From: Armatimonadetes bacterium UBA1398
GTDB lineage: Bacteria > Armatimonadota > Zipacnadia > UBA1398
Direction of reading: 5' to 3'
NCBI GenBank assembly: GCA_002305165.1
Contig: DBQI01000060.1
Location: 1-17,247, forward strand
DNA length: 17,247 bases
This document shows, piece by piece, positions 1 to 6,763 of this stretch (position 1 is its first letter; each line of letters opens with the position of its first letter). A program made the position numbers and the translations under genes. The notes below the pieces were generated by a model. The model saw only the letters and a list, made by a program, of their open reading frames with translations. It made no database searches and had not been told where the DNA came from.

Positions 1-121
1 AGCGAGCCGCCCCTCCATGCCCGCCACCTGCCGCTGAACAACCCAACACCGACGCAACGGGCAAGCGACCGCTACACAGCCACCAAGCACACCACAAACT
101 AGCTCTCATGAATGATGCGCG

Positions 122-550
122 CTAGGGGAGCCCTACCTGCGCGCGACTGACCACGACGCCGTTCTGGAACATGACGTGGCAGTTCCCTCCGTCGGGGTTC
201 TCCCACTTGACCATCGTGGTGTCGATGGGAGCGCGAACCCCGGGAACGGCCGGAGTGTGGAGCGCCGAGACCATCTCGCCATGGCCGCCCATGATGCGCC
301 TCACTTCCGCGAGGGTCATGCCCTCACGGATGCGATCATAGCGGTCCCGAAGGTAGGGCTGGTCGTGGTATCTGGGCTCCAGCATGGGCCCTGCTGGGTA
401 GAGGGTGCGGCGGAGCTGCTCGTACCCGCCCGTGAGCAGCCATACGGCGACGCACACAAGGCCCAGAGCCAGCAGCCCAGCGGTGCGGGCACGGCTGGGG
501 TGGCCCGCCTCGCGGGCCGGCTGGCGAGCTGTCGTTGATCTGCGCGCCAT
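122..550 (-). CDS. Membrane-anchored BamE/SmpA-like small protein
   Basis: A 142-residue protein with a basic N-terminus, one hydrophobic segment (about residues 22-42, TAGLLALGLVCVAVWLLTGG) and a roughly 90-residue exported part. That part resembles the small BamE/SmpA-OmlA fold: a helix with YDRIREGMTLAEVRRIMG, then strands around MVKWENPDG and CHVMFQNGVVVSRAQVGL. In this family the 'I..GMT..EV..imG' helix and the late 'F.nG.vv' strand are typical, but the fold is found in many unrelated small envelope proteins. I chose the ATG at 550; the frame also opens at a TTG at 583. A GGAGG lies about 14 bases upstream of the ATG, longer than ideal, so the start is uncertain. It lacks the lipobox of true BamE. 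No function can be given beyond an envelope location. It follows the prepilin-like gene on the same strand across an inverted-repeat-rich gap. Confidence 0.6.
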   Translation of the reverse strand: MARRSTTARQPAREAGHPSRARTAGLLALGLVCVAVWLLTGGYEQLRRTLYPAGPMLEPRYHDQPYLRDRYDRIREGMTLAEVRRIMGGHGEMVSALHTPAVPGVRAPIDTTMVKWENPDGGNCHVMFQNGVVVSRAQVGLP

Positions 551-650
551 CTCCGAGCGTGCGCCCTCCCTCGCCCCGCGCAACCCTCATGAAGGGCAGA
601 GGGCCCGACGCCCCTGGCCACGGCCTGAGGCGACGGACCCCGTTAGCTCC

Positions 651-772
651 GCCCGAGGGTTCTCCGGCCCTCGGGCTCACGGCTCGACCCAGTTGGGTTG
701 AGCCCACCGGCCTGAACGCGCCGGCATCACATCACGCCACGTGGAGGGCGAGCGCTCCTCGCCCCGCCCTCC
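651..772. repeat. Cluster of three inverted repeats between two minus-strand genes
   Basis: Three separate hairpins occur in the gap downstream of the prepilin-like gene. At 651-659/668-676 there is a perfect 9-bp stem (GCCCGAGGG) with an 8-nt loop. At 681-690/695-704 there is a 10-bp stem with one G-T pair and a 4-nt loop. At 743-750/765-772 there is a perfect 8-bp stem (GGAGGGCG) with a 14-nt loop. None is followed by a T-tract on either strand. The most likely role is a tract ending transcription of the gene ending at 808, but the lack of a U-run means this is inference. Confidence 0.5.
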
Positions 773-807
773 GGGCGTGCCCCTTCTCCAGGGGTGCAGA
801 CTGTTTG

Positions 808-1749
808 CTAGCCGACGGGACCGGTCCCGTCGGGACGGCGAACCATGGGGTTGTCCGGGCACGTGTGCATCCGTTTCCCCCACAGGAAGGCATTGGGGTT
901 CAGGGTGCCATCGAGCCGGTACCACTTGGCATGTCCATCGCAGAGCACGTAGTTGGCGCCCGAGTTGTGCATCTCCGGGTTGATGTAGCAGATGTGGTGC
1001 TGGCCCATGGCCGAACTGGCGTAGGAGGCCGCGAAGGCATTCGCGCACTCCGCCGGCGTCAGGGCGATGACGGGCGTGCCCGAAGCATAGGACTCGCCAT
1101 CGAAGACCGCGCCGTTCGCGCTCACCGCGTTGGTGGGGCGGTGGGACTTGATAGCGTCTCCGCCGGTGGGCGAGCTATCGAGCAGCTGCTGGATGTTGTT
1201 CGTGTACTCGGCAATGACGATGGTGGCGGCAGGCTGCTCTACGATGGAGTCGGGGATCACCCGGCAGGGGATGGCATCGAACTTCATCCGTGGCAGGACG
1301 GCCTCGTTCGCGACGTAGCTCAGGCGGCGCACTTGCTTGTCGTTGAGTGGCCGCAGCGGCGTCTGCCCAGGGGGCGGTGTGGGGATCCAATCGGGGGTGA
1401 AGCAAGTCGGGGCCCAACCGCGGACGGTGTGCTCTGGGCAGACGAAGAGCTGCTCGTTCTTCACGTACGGCTGGATCATGCCACTCCACTGGACGTAGCC
1501 GTTCGCGCTGGAACCGGTACCGCCGGGGATCTTATTGATATAGTAGTAGCTAGAGGGCCACATCTCGTCGTAATCCTGGGTGTACTGCAGGAACGCGGTC
1601 GCGATCTGCCTCGCGTTGCTCAGGCACGAGGTCTGGCGCGCCTTCGCCCGGGCCTTGGCGAAGACGGGGAACAGGATGGCGGCCAGGATCGCGATGATAG
1701 CGATAACTACGAGCAGCTCGATCAAGGTGAAGCCAACGCGCTTCCTCAT
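808..1749 (-). CDS. Type IV prepilin-like H-X9-DG protein (pseudopilin)
   Basis: A 313-residue prepilin-like protein. The leader is short and basic (MRKRVG) and cleavage is expected between Gly6 and Phe7. It is followed by FTLIELLVVIAIIAILAAILFPVF, split here only by role: a class III leader with the conserved Glu at mature position 5 (Glu11) and a long hydrophobic assembly helix. The C-terminal part carries the H-X9-DG motif (His261, then Asp271-Gly272). That motif defines a large pseudopilin-like family in Armatimonadota, Planctomycetes and relatives, of unknown precise function. I chose ATG 1749 over the upstream ATGs at 1788 and 1773: GGAGG sits 9 bases before it, and it gives the canonical short leader. 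Other pilus or type II secretion genes are absent here, so it is an orphan that probably relies on a prepilin peptidase encoded elsewhere. It diverges from the response regulator gene across repeats that could bind that regulator. Confidence 0.9.
   Translation of the reverse strand: MRKRVGFTLIELLVVIAIIAILAAILFPVFAKARAKARQTSCLSNARQIATAFLQYTQDYDEMWPSSYYYINKIPGGTGSSANGYVQWSGMIQPYVKNEQLFVCPEHTVRGWAPTCFTPDWIPTPPPGQTPLRPLNDKQVRRLSYVANEAVLPRMKFDAIPCRVIPDSIVEQPAATIVIAEYTNNIQQLLDSSPTGGDAIKSHRPTNAVSANGAVFDGESYASGTPVIALTPAECANAFAASYASSAMGQHHICYINPEMHNSGANYVLCDGHAKWYRLDGTLNPNAFLWGKRMHTCPDNPMVRRPDGTGPVG
812..833. repeat. 22-bp perfect palindrome at the end of the prepilin-like gene
   Basis: Positions 812-833 read the same on both strands, centred on ACCGGT. 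The palindrome covers the last codons (RPDGTGPVG) and ends just before the TAG stop. It could be an intrinsic 3' stem, a protein-binding site or a chance result of the GC-rich codons. There is no T-tract after it. Confidence 0.5.
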
Positions 1750-1810
1750 CAGGTCATTCCTCCGTATGGTCATGGTCTCTGTAGACATGAGGCGATGATC
1801 ACCTGGTGAG

Positions 1811-1854
1811 GTTATGGCACTGTTAGCGGTAGGTTAGCGGCTGATTAGGGCTTA
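1811..1854. promoter_or_regulatory. Tandem 11-bp repeats, candidate OmpR/PhoB-family operator (distal)
   Basis: Four consecutive 11-bp units begin at 1811, 1822, 1833 and 1844: GTTATGGCACT, GTTAGCGGTAG, GTTAGCGGCTG and ATTAGGGCTTA. The second and third share GTTAGCGG exactly; the outer two keep (G/A)TTA in register. An 11-bp direct repeat is the spacing at which tandem PhoB/OmpR-class regulators bind on one DNA face. The array lies between the prepilin-like gene (start 1749) and the regulator gene (start 1958), so it could act on either. That it is a binding site is inferred from spacing alone. Confidence 0.55.
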
Positions 1855-1874
1855 GGCGACCTGTGGGGGGAGAC

Positions 1875-1907
1875 CTTAATGGTCTCTTAATGGAGGGTCA
1901 CTATCTT
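1875..1907 (+). promoter_or_regulatory. Candidate autoregulated promoter with Pho-box-like repeat
   Basis: CTTAATGG occurs at 1875-1882 and again at 1886-1893, exactly 11 bp apart. It is followed after 8 bases by TATCTT (1902-1907), a plausible -10 element. There is no good -35 hexamer. The repeat occupies that position, as at activator-dependent Pho-type promoters. Transcription would start near 1914, giving a leader of about 45 nt before the GTG start at 1958. The reading as an autoregulatory site for the adjacent response regulator is inference. Confidence 0.5.
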
Positions 1908-1957
1908 CACGGTTGCGAAGCCGAGACGATACCGCCATCGCCGGAGGGAGCAACTCG

Positions 1958-2641
1958 GTGCCGAATGACATCCTCATCATCGAGGACGACCCGGACATCG
2001 CCGATGCCGTGGCCTATGCCCTGCAGCAGGAGGGTCTGCGGGCAACGGTGGCGCGGGACGGGCGCGCGGGGCTCGAGCAGTTCGCTGCGATCCATCCGGA
2101 CCTCGTCATCCTGGACCTCATGCTGCCCGGACTCGATGGGTTCAGCGTGTTCCGCTCGATCCGGCGCAAGGCCGAGACCCCGGTCATCATGCTGACCGCG
2201 AAGGCCGCGGAAGCCGACCGGGTGGCGGGGCTCGAGCTGGGAGCGGACGACTACGTCACCAAGCCCTTCTCGATGCGCGAACTGGTGGCGCGGGTGCGCG
2301 GCGTGCTTCGTCGCGCCTTGACGCCCGCGCTCCCTGAGGAGGAGACACTCTCGGCCGCTGATGTCGTGATTGATCGTGCCCGGAGGCGCGTGACGGTCGG
2401 CGGCCGCGAGGTGAAGCTGACGCTTCGGGAGTTCGCGCTGCTGGAGTGTCTCGTCCGCAACGCTGGGCGGGTTCTCACTCGGCAGCTGCTGCTGGAGCAG
2501 GCGTGGGATGAGAGCGAGTACATCGACCACCGCACCGTCGATGTCCACGTCCGCTGGGTGCGACAGAAGATCGAGGAAGACCCGAGCAACCCACGCCGGC
2601 TCCTCACAGTGCGTGGCGTGGGATACCGTTTCGTGGAGTAG
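1958..2641 (+). CDS. PhoB/OmpR-class response regulator
   Basis: A 227-residue two-component response regulator, close to the usual length of PhoB/PhoP. The receiver domain (about residues 4-118) has the acidic pair Asp10/Asp11, phospho-acceptor Asp53 in LDLMLPGLDG, Thr80 and Lys102 in YVTKPF. The C-terminal winged-helix DNA-binding domain (about 132-226) contains LTLREFALLECLVRNAGRV, the DHRTVDVHVRWVRQKI recognition helix and the closing RGVGYRF. The start is GTG 1958: GGAGGGAG lies 7-10 bases upstream and the protein then begins PNDILIIEDD. The frame is open to a TTG at 1913 but that extension has no regulator similarity. The stop is 3 bases before the kinase start, so the pair is surely co-transcribed. 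Sequence style is PhoB/PhoP-like, but no phosphate transport gene is nearby, so the signal is unproven. Confidence 0.95.
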   Translation: MPNDILIIEDDPDIADAVAYALQQEGLRATVARDGRAGLEQFAAIHPDLVILDLMLPGLDGFSVFRSIRRKAETPVIMLTAKAAEADRVAGLELGADDYVTKPFSMRELVARVRGVLRRALTPALPEEETLSAADVVIDRARRRVTVGGREVKLTLREFALLECLVRNAGRVLTRQLLLEQAWDESEYIDHRTVDVHVRWVRQKIEEDPSNPRRLLTVRGVGYRFVE

Positions 2642-2644
2642 CCG

Positions 2645-4399
2645 ATGCGTCTATCGCTCCGAGCCCGGCTCGCCGTCGCTCAAGTCGCGCTCATCGCCGC
2701 CCTCGGGCTGGCGGTAGCGATCCTGGCGAGCGGGGCCACCGAGGCCTATCTCGAGGGTCAGGTGCGCGACCGGCTGGCGCGGGAGTGCGACCTTCTGCGG
2801 CTCGCTATCGAGGAGCTATCTGGCCAGCCCCTCGCCGAGACGGTGGAGCGGTTCGCGGACGCGGCCCAGTTGCGCGTTACCGTCGTGGCGCCCGACGGTG
2901 GCGTGCTCGCCGAGTCCGACGCGGAGGCCAGCGCCATGGAGAGTCACGTCGGCCGCCCCGAGATCGTGGCGGCCCGAGCTCACGGCATCGGCTCCGCGGC
3001 GCGGAGAAGCCCCACGACGGGCATACGGACCATGTATGTGGCGACATCGGGCGGACCAGGGGAGCCGACCATCCGACTGGCTCTCTCCCTCGCCGAGGTT
3101 CGGCGCGCGACTCGCTCGGTGCGTGGAGCCACCTTCCTCGGCGTCCTCCTCGCGACCCTCCTCGCCGCGGCGATCGCCGTATGGTCGGTCCGGGCGCTGA
3201 CCGGCTCACTGGAGGACCTCGTGGAGGTGGCGAGGCGGCTGGGTAGAGGCGATCTCAGCGCCCGCGCCTGGGTGGGCAGTGCCGATGAGACACGGGAGCT
3301 GGGCGAGGCCCTGAACACCATGGCGGGTGAGCTCTCCGCGGCGATGGAGGAGCTCAGCAGCGCGGCGGCGCGACTCGAAGCCGTGCTCAGCCAGATCGCC
3401 GACGGCGTGCTCGTCGTCGACCATGACGAGAGCATCGCCTTGATCAACCCCCGAGCGGGTGAGCTACTCGGGCTCGACTCCGCCGCCGCCCAGGGACGCC
3501 TGTTGTCCGAGGCGGTGCCTCGCCACGAGCTCGTCGATCTCGCGCGGCGAGCGGCGCGCCTCGGCACGGCGTTGAGCGAGGGGCCCAGCACCGTCGGAGT
3601 GTCCCAGCGATCCGTCGCGTCGGTGGCCACCCCCCTGATGGGACCGGACGGAACCGTGGACGGCGTTGTCATCACCCTGCGTGACCTAACGGAGGTGCAG
3701 CACTTGCTCGGCGTCCGCCAGGAGTTCGTGGCGAACGCGAGCCACGAGCTGCGCACCCCCGTTACAGCCATCCAGTCGCTTGCCGAGGTGCTCGAGGGCG
3801 GCGCTATCGAGGACCCGGAGGAGGGCCGGCGCTTCGTTGGCCGCGTCCTCGAGAACACGCGCCGCCTCACCTCGGTCCTGGACGATATGCTGACCCTCTC
3901 ACAGCTCGATGAGATGCCTGGCGGCGCCGCGCCTCGCGGGTCGAGGCCGGTGAAGGACCTCATGTTGGCTGCGGCGGCACGGCTGGAGCCTCTGGCCGGG
4001 CGCAAGGGGATTCGCCTTTCGTGCGAGCCATCTGAAGGGTTACACGCCCTCTGCTCGGAGCAGCAGATCCTCGCCGCCCTCGTGAACCTGGTCGACAATG
4101 CCGTGAAGTTCACGCCCGATGGCGGCAGCGTAACGCTGCAGGCCGCCCGCGAGGGGGACGGGTGGGTGCGCATCACCGTGACGGATACCGGCCCGGGCAT
4201 CCCAGAGAGGGCTCGCGAGCGGATCTTCGAACGCTTCTATAGGCTCGACCGCGGACGCTCACGCGAGCTGGGCGGCACGGGCCTCGGGCTGAGCATCGTC
4301 AAGCACGCCGTTGAGCAGAGCGGGGGCCGAGTGTGGGTGGAGAGCGCGCCAGGTGGAGGCGCGCGCTTCGTGGTCCTTCTCCCCGAGGCGACGGGCTAG
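2645..4399 (+). CDS. PhoR/WalK-like sensor histidine kinase
   Basis: A 584-residue membrane sensor kinase. Order: first membrane segment (about 10-32), extracytoplasmic sensor region of about 125 residues, second membrane segment (about 160-182), HAMP domain (about 183-236), PAS domain (about 242-345, ending VVITLRDLTEV), HisKA with H-box FVANASHELRTPV and phospho-acceptor His367, then HATPase_c. The ATPase has N-box LVNLVDNAVKFTP (Asn485), G1 DTGPGIPE (Asp514), F-box IFERFYRLDRG and G2 GTGLGL (544-549). All catalytic motifs are intact. This TM-sensor-TM-HAMP-PAS-HisKA-HATPase order is that of Gram-positive PhoR and WalK; E. coli PhoR lacks the large external loop. The ribosome site (GGAG at 2635-2638) lies within the end of the regulator gene. 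It phosphorylates the regulator encoded just upstream. The ligand is unknown; the murQ gene 39 bases downstream hints at an envelope-related signal. Confidence 0.95.
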   Translation: MRLSLRARLAVAQVALIAALGLAVAILASGATEAYLEGQVRDRLARECDLLRLAIEELSGQPLAETVERFADAAQLRVTVVAPDGGVLAESDAEASAMESHVGRPEIVAARAHGIGSAARRSPTTGIRTMYVATSGGPGEPTIRLALSLAEVRRATRSVRGATFLGVLLATLLAAAIAVWSVRALTGSLEDLVEVARRLGRGDLSARAWVGSADETRELGEALNTMAGELSAAMEELSSAAARLEAVLSQIADGVLVVDHDESIALINPRAGELLGLDSAAAQGRLLSEAVPRHELVDLARRAARLGTALSEGPSTVGVSQRSVASVATPLMGPDGTVDGVVITLRDLTEVQHLLGVRQEFVANASHELRTPVTAIQSLAEVLEGGAIEDPEEGRRFVGRVLENTRRLTSVLDDMLTLSQLDEMPGGAAPRGSRPVKDLMLAAAARLEPLAGRKGIRLSCEPSEGLHALCSEQQILAALVNLVDNAVKFTPDGGSVTLQAAREGDGWVRITVTDTGPGIPERARERIFERFYRLDRGRSRELGGTGLGLSIVKHAVEQSGGRVWVESAPGGGARFVVLLPEATG

Positions 4400-4438
4400 A
4401 CGCCGTGAACGCTCCGTCCGCCGAGAGGGGACACCTAC

Positions 4439-5362
4439 ATGTCCGGCGCCATCCGCGAGCTGACCACCGAGGGACGGCATCCGCGCGCCCAGGGGCTCGA
4501 TGAACTGTCGCCGCTGGCCCTGGTGACGCTCATGAACGAGGTGGATGCCGAGGTGATCCCGGCGGTCCGGGCCGCGACGCCGGCCATCGCTGCGGCCATC
4601 GAGGCCATCGCCGAGAGGCTTCGGGCCGGCGGCCGGATGATCTACTTCGGCGCAGGGACGAGCGGCAGGCTTGGGATGCTCGATGCCGCCGAGTGTCAGC
4701 CGACCTTCGACGCCGACGAGTCGATGGTCCTGGCGCGCATGGCGGGTGGCACCGAGGCATTCCGGCGCGCCGCGGAGGGAGTGGAGGACTCCCCCGCGGC
4801 GGGCGCGACCGATGCGAGCACGCTCGGCGTCCGCCGCACGGACGCGGTCATTGGGCTCGCCGCCAGTGGGCGGACCCCCTACGTGCTCGGGGCCCTCGCT
4901 CATGCGCGCGAGGCCGGCGCGCTGACGGTGAGCGTCGCCTGTGTTCAGGGGAGCGAGACGGGGCGCGCGGCGGAGATCGCCATCGAGGTGGTGACCGGCC
5001 CGGAGATCCTCTCGGGCTCCACGCGCCTCAAGGCGGGGACGGCCCAGAAGATGGTCCTCAACATGTTGAGCACCGGCGTCATGACCCAACTCGGGAGGGT
5101 GCACGACCACCTGATGGTCGAGATGCGGGCGACCAACGCGAAGCTCCGGGCTCGCGCTCTGAGCATCGTTGCGGAGATCGCGGGCGTTCCCGATATGACA
5201 GCCCGTCGGGCGATTGAGGCGTGCCGCGGGGCGCTGAAGCCCGCCTGCCTAGTCGCCGCGAAGGGCCTCACGCCCGATGAGGCCGCAGCTCTGCTCGCGG
5301 AGTGCGGGGGGCGCTTGCGTACGGCGCTGGCGCGGGCTGAAGCGGGGCCGAAGCAAGCCTAG
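4439..5362 (+). CDS. murQ: N-acetylmuramic acid 6-phosphate etherase
   Basis: A 307-residue cytoplasmic SIS-domain enzyme that cleaves the lactyl ether of MurNAc 6-phosphate to give GlcNAc 6-phosphate and D-lactate, in peptidoglycan recycling or use of external muramic acid. Family signatures are complete: LTTEGRHPRAQGLDELS near the N-terminus, the phosphosugar loop YFGAGTSGRLGMLDAAECQP, AASGRTPYVLGAL, and GSTRLKAGTAQK. By alignment with E. coli MurQ from memory, the catalytic glutamates correspond to Glu85 (DAAEC) and Glu116 (EGVED), both present. The length matches the family (about 300). The ribosome site GAGAGGGG ends 8 bases before the ATG. It lies only 39 bases after the kinase gene on the same strand and looks part of that operon, an uncommon partner. 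No MurNAc transporter, AnmK or NagZ is visible nearby. Its stop overlaps the stop of the convergent Rid-like gene. Confidence 0.95.
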   Translation: MSGAIRELTTEGRHPRAQGLDELSPLALVTLMNEVDAEVIPAVRAATPAIAAAIEAIAERLRAGGRMIYFGAGTSGRLGMLDAAECQPTFDADESMVLARMAGGTEAFRRAAEGVEDSPAAGATDASTLGVRRTDAVIGLAASGRTPYVLGALAHAREAGALTVSVACVQGSETGRAAEIAIEVVTGPEILSGSTRLKAGTAQKMVLNMLSTGVMTQLGRVHDHLMVEMRATNAKLRARALSIVAEIAGVPDMTARRAIEACRGALKPACLVAAKGLTPDEAAALLAECGGRLRTALARAEAGPKQA

Positions 5363-6525
5363 CAGGCCACCGCGCTCACGCCGTCGACCTCGAACAGAAG
5401 GTCGCCGCGGCAGACGTCCGCCTTCACCCATATTCCTTGCGCGGCGAGCGGGTCCCAGTTCTCGACGACGGCTCGAGCCCGTGCCGGGTCGCAGCCGGGC
5501 TTCACGAAAAGGGTGGAGGGGAGGAAGCTGGAACGCGACATCCCCTTGGACATGAGGAGCGCCTCCACGTTGGCCAGGGTGAACTCCGTCTGGGCCTCCA
5601 GGTCATCCAGGTAGACGGACTGCCCAGCGAGGTCGATAGACGCCGTTCCCGAGACGTACATCGTAGCTACGCCGCCGAACTCCAGCACGGATGCCCGGGA
5701 GAAGCAGGAGCCGTAGACTTCGGGTGAGCGCTGCGCGGGACTCTGGATCGCCTCGATAGTCGTCTCAGACCTGCCGGGTCCGGTGACGGCCAGGAGGTCC
5801 ATGGCGCCCCAGGCGTCGCCTTGAGGCGACACCTCGATCCCCGTGCTCGCGGGCGGCCAGGGGTGATCGGCATGGGGCGGCACGAGGCCGCGGTAGAAGC
5901 GGGTGCGGCCCTCGTTGAACTCGTCGTACCAGGACAGAATGTCCCTCAGGTAGATCCAGGTGCGGACCACATCGGCATAGCCGGCGCCCAGGGCATCGAG
6001 GGCAGTCGAAGCCTCGTGGAACATCCCGTAGGTCGCCTCGGCAAGCCCCTCGCCAGCGTCCCGGATGGTCATGCCCGCCAGGTAGAGCAGGTCCATGCCC
6101 CCGATGGTGACCCGCACCCCCTCAATGCCCTCGGCCGTCTTGACGGGCCGCGTCGCCGCGTTCGCGACCGCCGTGATCTGCACCCCGGCCAAGCCCTCGC
6201 CGATCACGGGGCCGCCCTCGAGGTAGGTCACGGGCCAACTGCCCGCGCCGGGCAGGCAGCACTCGGACCGAGCGGCGGCGATGGCGTTCGCATGGGCGAG
6301 GGTGCAGAACACCCGCTCGGCAACGATGATCGCGCCGCGCTCGGACGCCCACCGCGTCAGGGCGAGGTAGGCTTGGCGCGCCTGCTCGACGGGCGACAGA
6401 TCGAGCGTACTCGACGGCGCGGCGGTCGCGTGCAGCTCCGTCAGGCCCGGACGGCCTGCCTCCAGCCAGCTAACCCCCTCGGAGGCGCAGCGGGTGACGG
6501 TGGGCTCCTCGGTAACACGGGACAT
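5359..6525 (-). CDS. Multi-domain Rid (YjgF)/chorismatase-like protein
   Basis: A 388-residue protein with two clear Rid-fold modules. The central one (about 143-250) has LLYLAGMTIRDAG, a helix FHEASTALDALGAGYADVVRTWIYLRD, the FNEGRTRFYRGL segment and PPASTGIEV. The C-terminal one (about 278-385) has ATMYVSGTASIDLAGQSV, QTEFTLANVEALL and KADVCRGDLLFEVDG. A more divergent third unit may precede them (about 45-120). Such Rid-derived multi-domain architecture resembles FkbO/Hyg5-type chorismatases, which hydrolyse chorismate. In the central module the Arg that RidA imine deaminases use before the final strand appears to be replaced (PPASTGIEV), so ordinary imine hydrolysis there is unlikely. The ATG at 6525 is supported by GGAGG nine bases upstream. 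It is cytoplasmic, with no signal peptide. The neighbours give no pathway: it is convergent with murQ and divergent from the haem-protein operon. Substrate unknown. Confidence 0.75.
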   Translation of the reverse strand: MSRVTEEPTVTRCASEGVSWLEAGRPGLTELHATAAPSSTLDLSPVEQARQAYLALTRWASERGAIIVAERVFCTLAHANAIAAARSECCLPGAGSWPVTYLEGGPVIGEGLAGVQITAVANAATRPVKTAEGIEGVRVTIGGMDLLYLAGMTIRDAGEGLAEATYGMFHEASTALDALGAGYADVVRTWIYLRDILSWYDEFNEGRTRFYRGLVPPHADHPWPPASTGIEVSPQGDAWGAMDLLAVTGPGRSETTIEAIQSPAQRSPEVYGSCFSRASVLEFGGVATMYVSGTASIDLAGQSVYLDDLEAQTEFTLANVEALLMSKGMSRSSFLPSTLFVKPGCDPARARAVVENWDPLAAQGIWVKADVCRGDLLFEVDGVSAVAC

Positions 6526-6763
6526 GGGGTATAGCCTCCAACAGGACGGTCGCTCCCACGAGCGAAGCGACTCGGTTGTAGGTTCAGGCTATTGCGCCGG
6601 CGAGCCGGGGAAACCTCCCTTCCCGGTCGGCACGAGATGTCCTCAGGGACAAGGCTCGCGGCGGGTTTTGGCGAATGGGGTCCCTCACGGGAGGGGCGCG
6701 CCTCGTTCGTGTGGCGTTGCCCGCCCGGCCATCTCGGCGCCGAGCAGGAAGGCAGGCTTTTCG
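6526..6763. promoter_or_regulatory. Divergent intergenic region with one short inverted repeat
   Basis: This 238-bp gap must hold the promoters of the minus-strand Rid-like gene and of the plus-strand haem-protein operon. The only structure I see is TCGCTC/GAGCGA at 6550-6555 and 6560-6565 with a 4-nt spacer, close to the Rid-like start. I cannot assign convincing -35/-10 elements. The frame of the propeller gene stays open through this gap back to 6494, but that stretch does not look coding. Confidence 0.4.

Noticed and set aside
1..121. Possible partial genes at the left edge
   Set aside because: A minus-strand ATG at 18-16 with a weak AGGTGG could start a gene leaving the window, and plus-strand frames end in early stops. 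Six codons or a random tail are not enough to support a feature.
535..1809. Long plus-strand open frame antisense to the prepilin-like gene
   Set aside because: It is a shadow of high-GC coding on the other strand. The minus-strand product has clear prepilin and H-X9-DG motifs; this one has no recognisable domain.
1811..1893. CRISPR-like array
   Set aside because: The repeats are 8-11 bp long and contiguous, without spacers. They fit regulator half-sites, not CRISPR.
1958..4399. Assigning the gene names phoB and phoR
   Set aside because: The architecture fits PhoP/PhoR and WalR/WalK alike, and no pst, phoU or phosphatase gene is nearby, so the specific names are not supported.
6494..6763. 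In-frame N-terminal extension of the propeller-haem protein
   Set aside because: It overlaps the start of the divergent Rid-like gene and its promoter region and has no recognisable domain. A clean signal peptide starts at the ATG at 6764.
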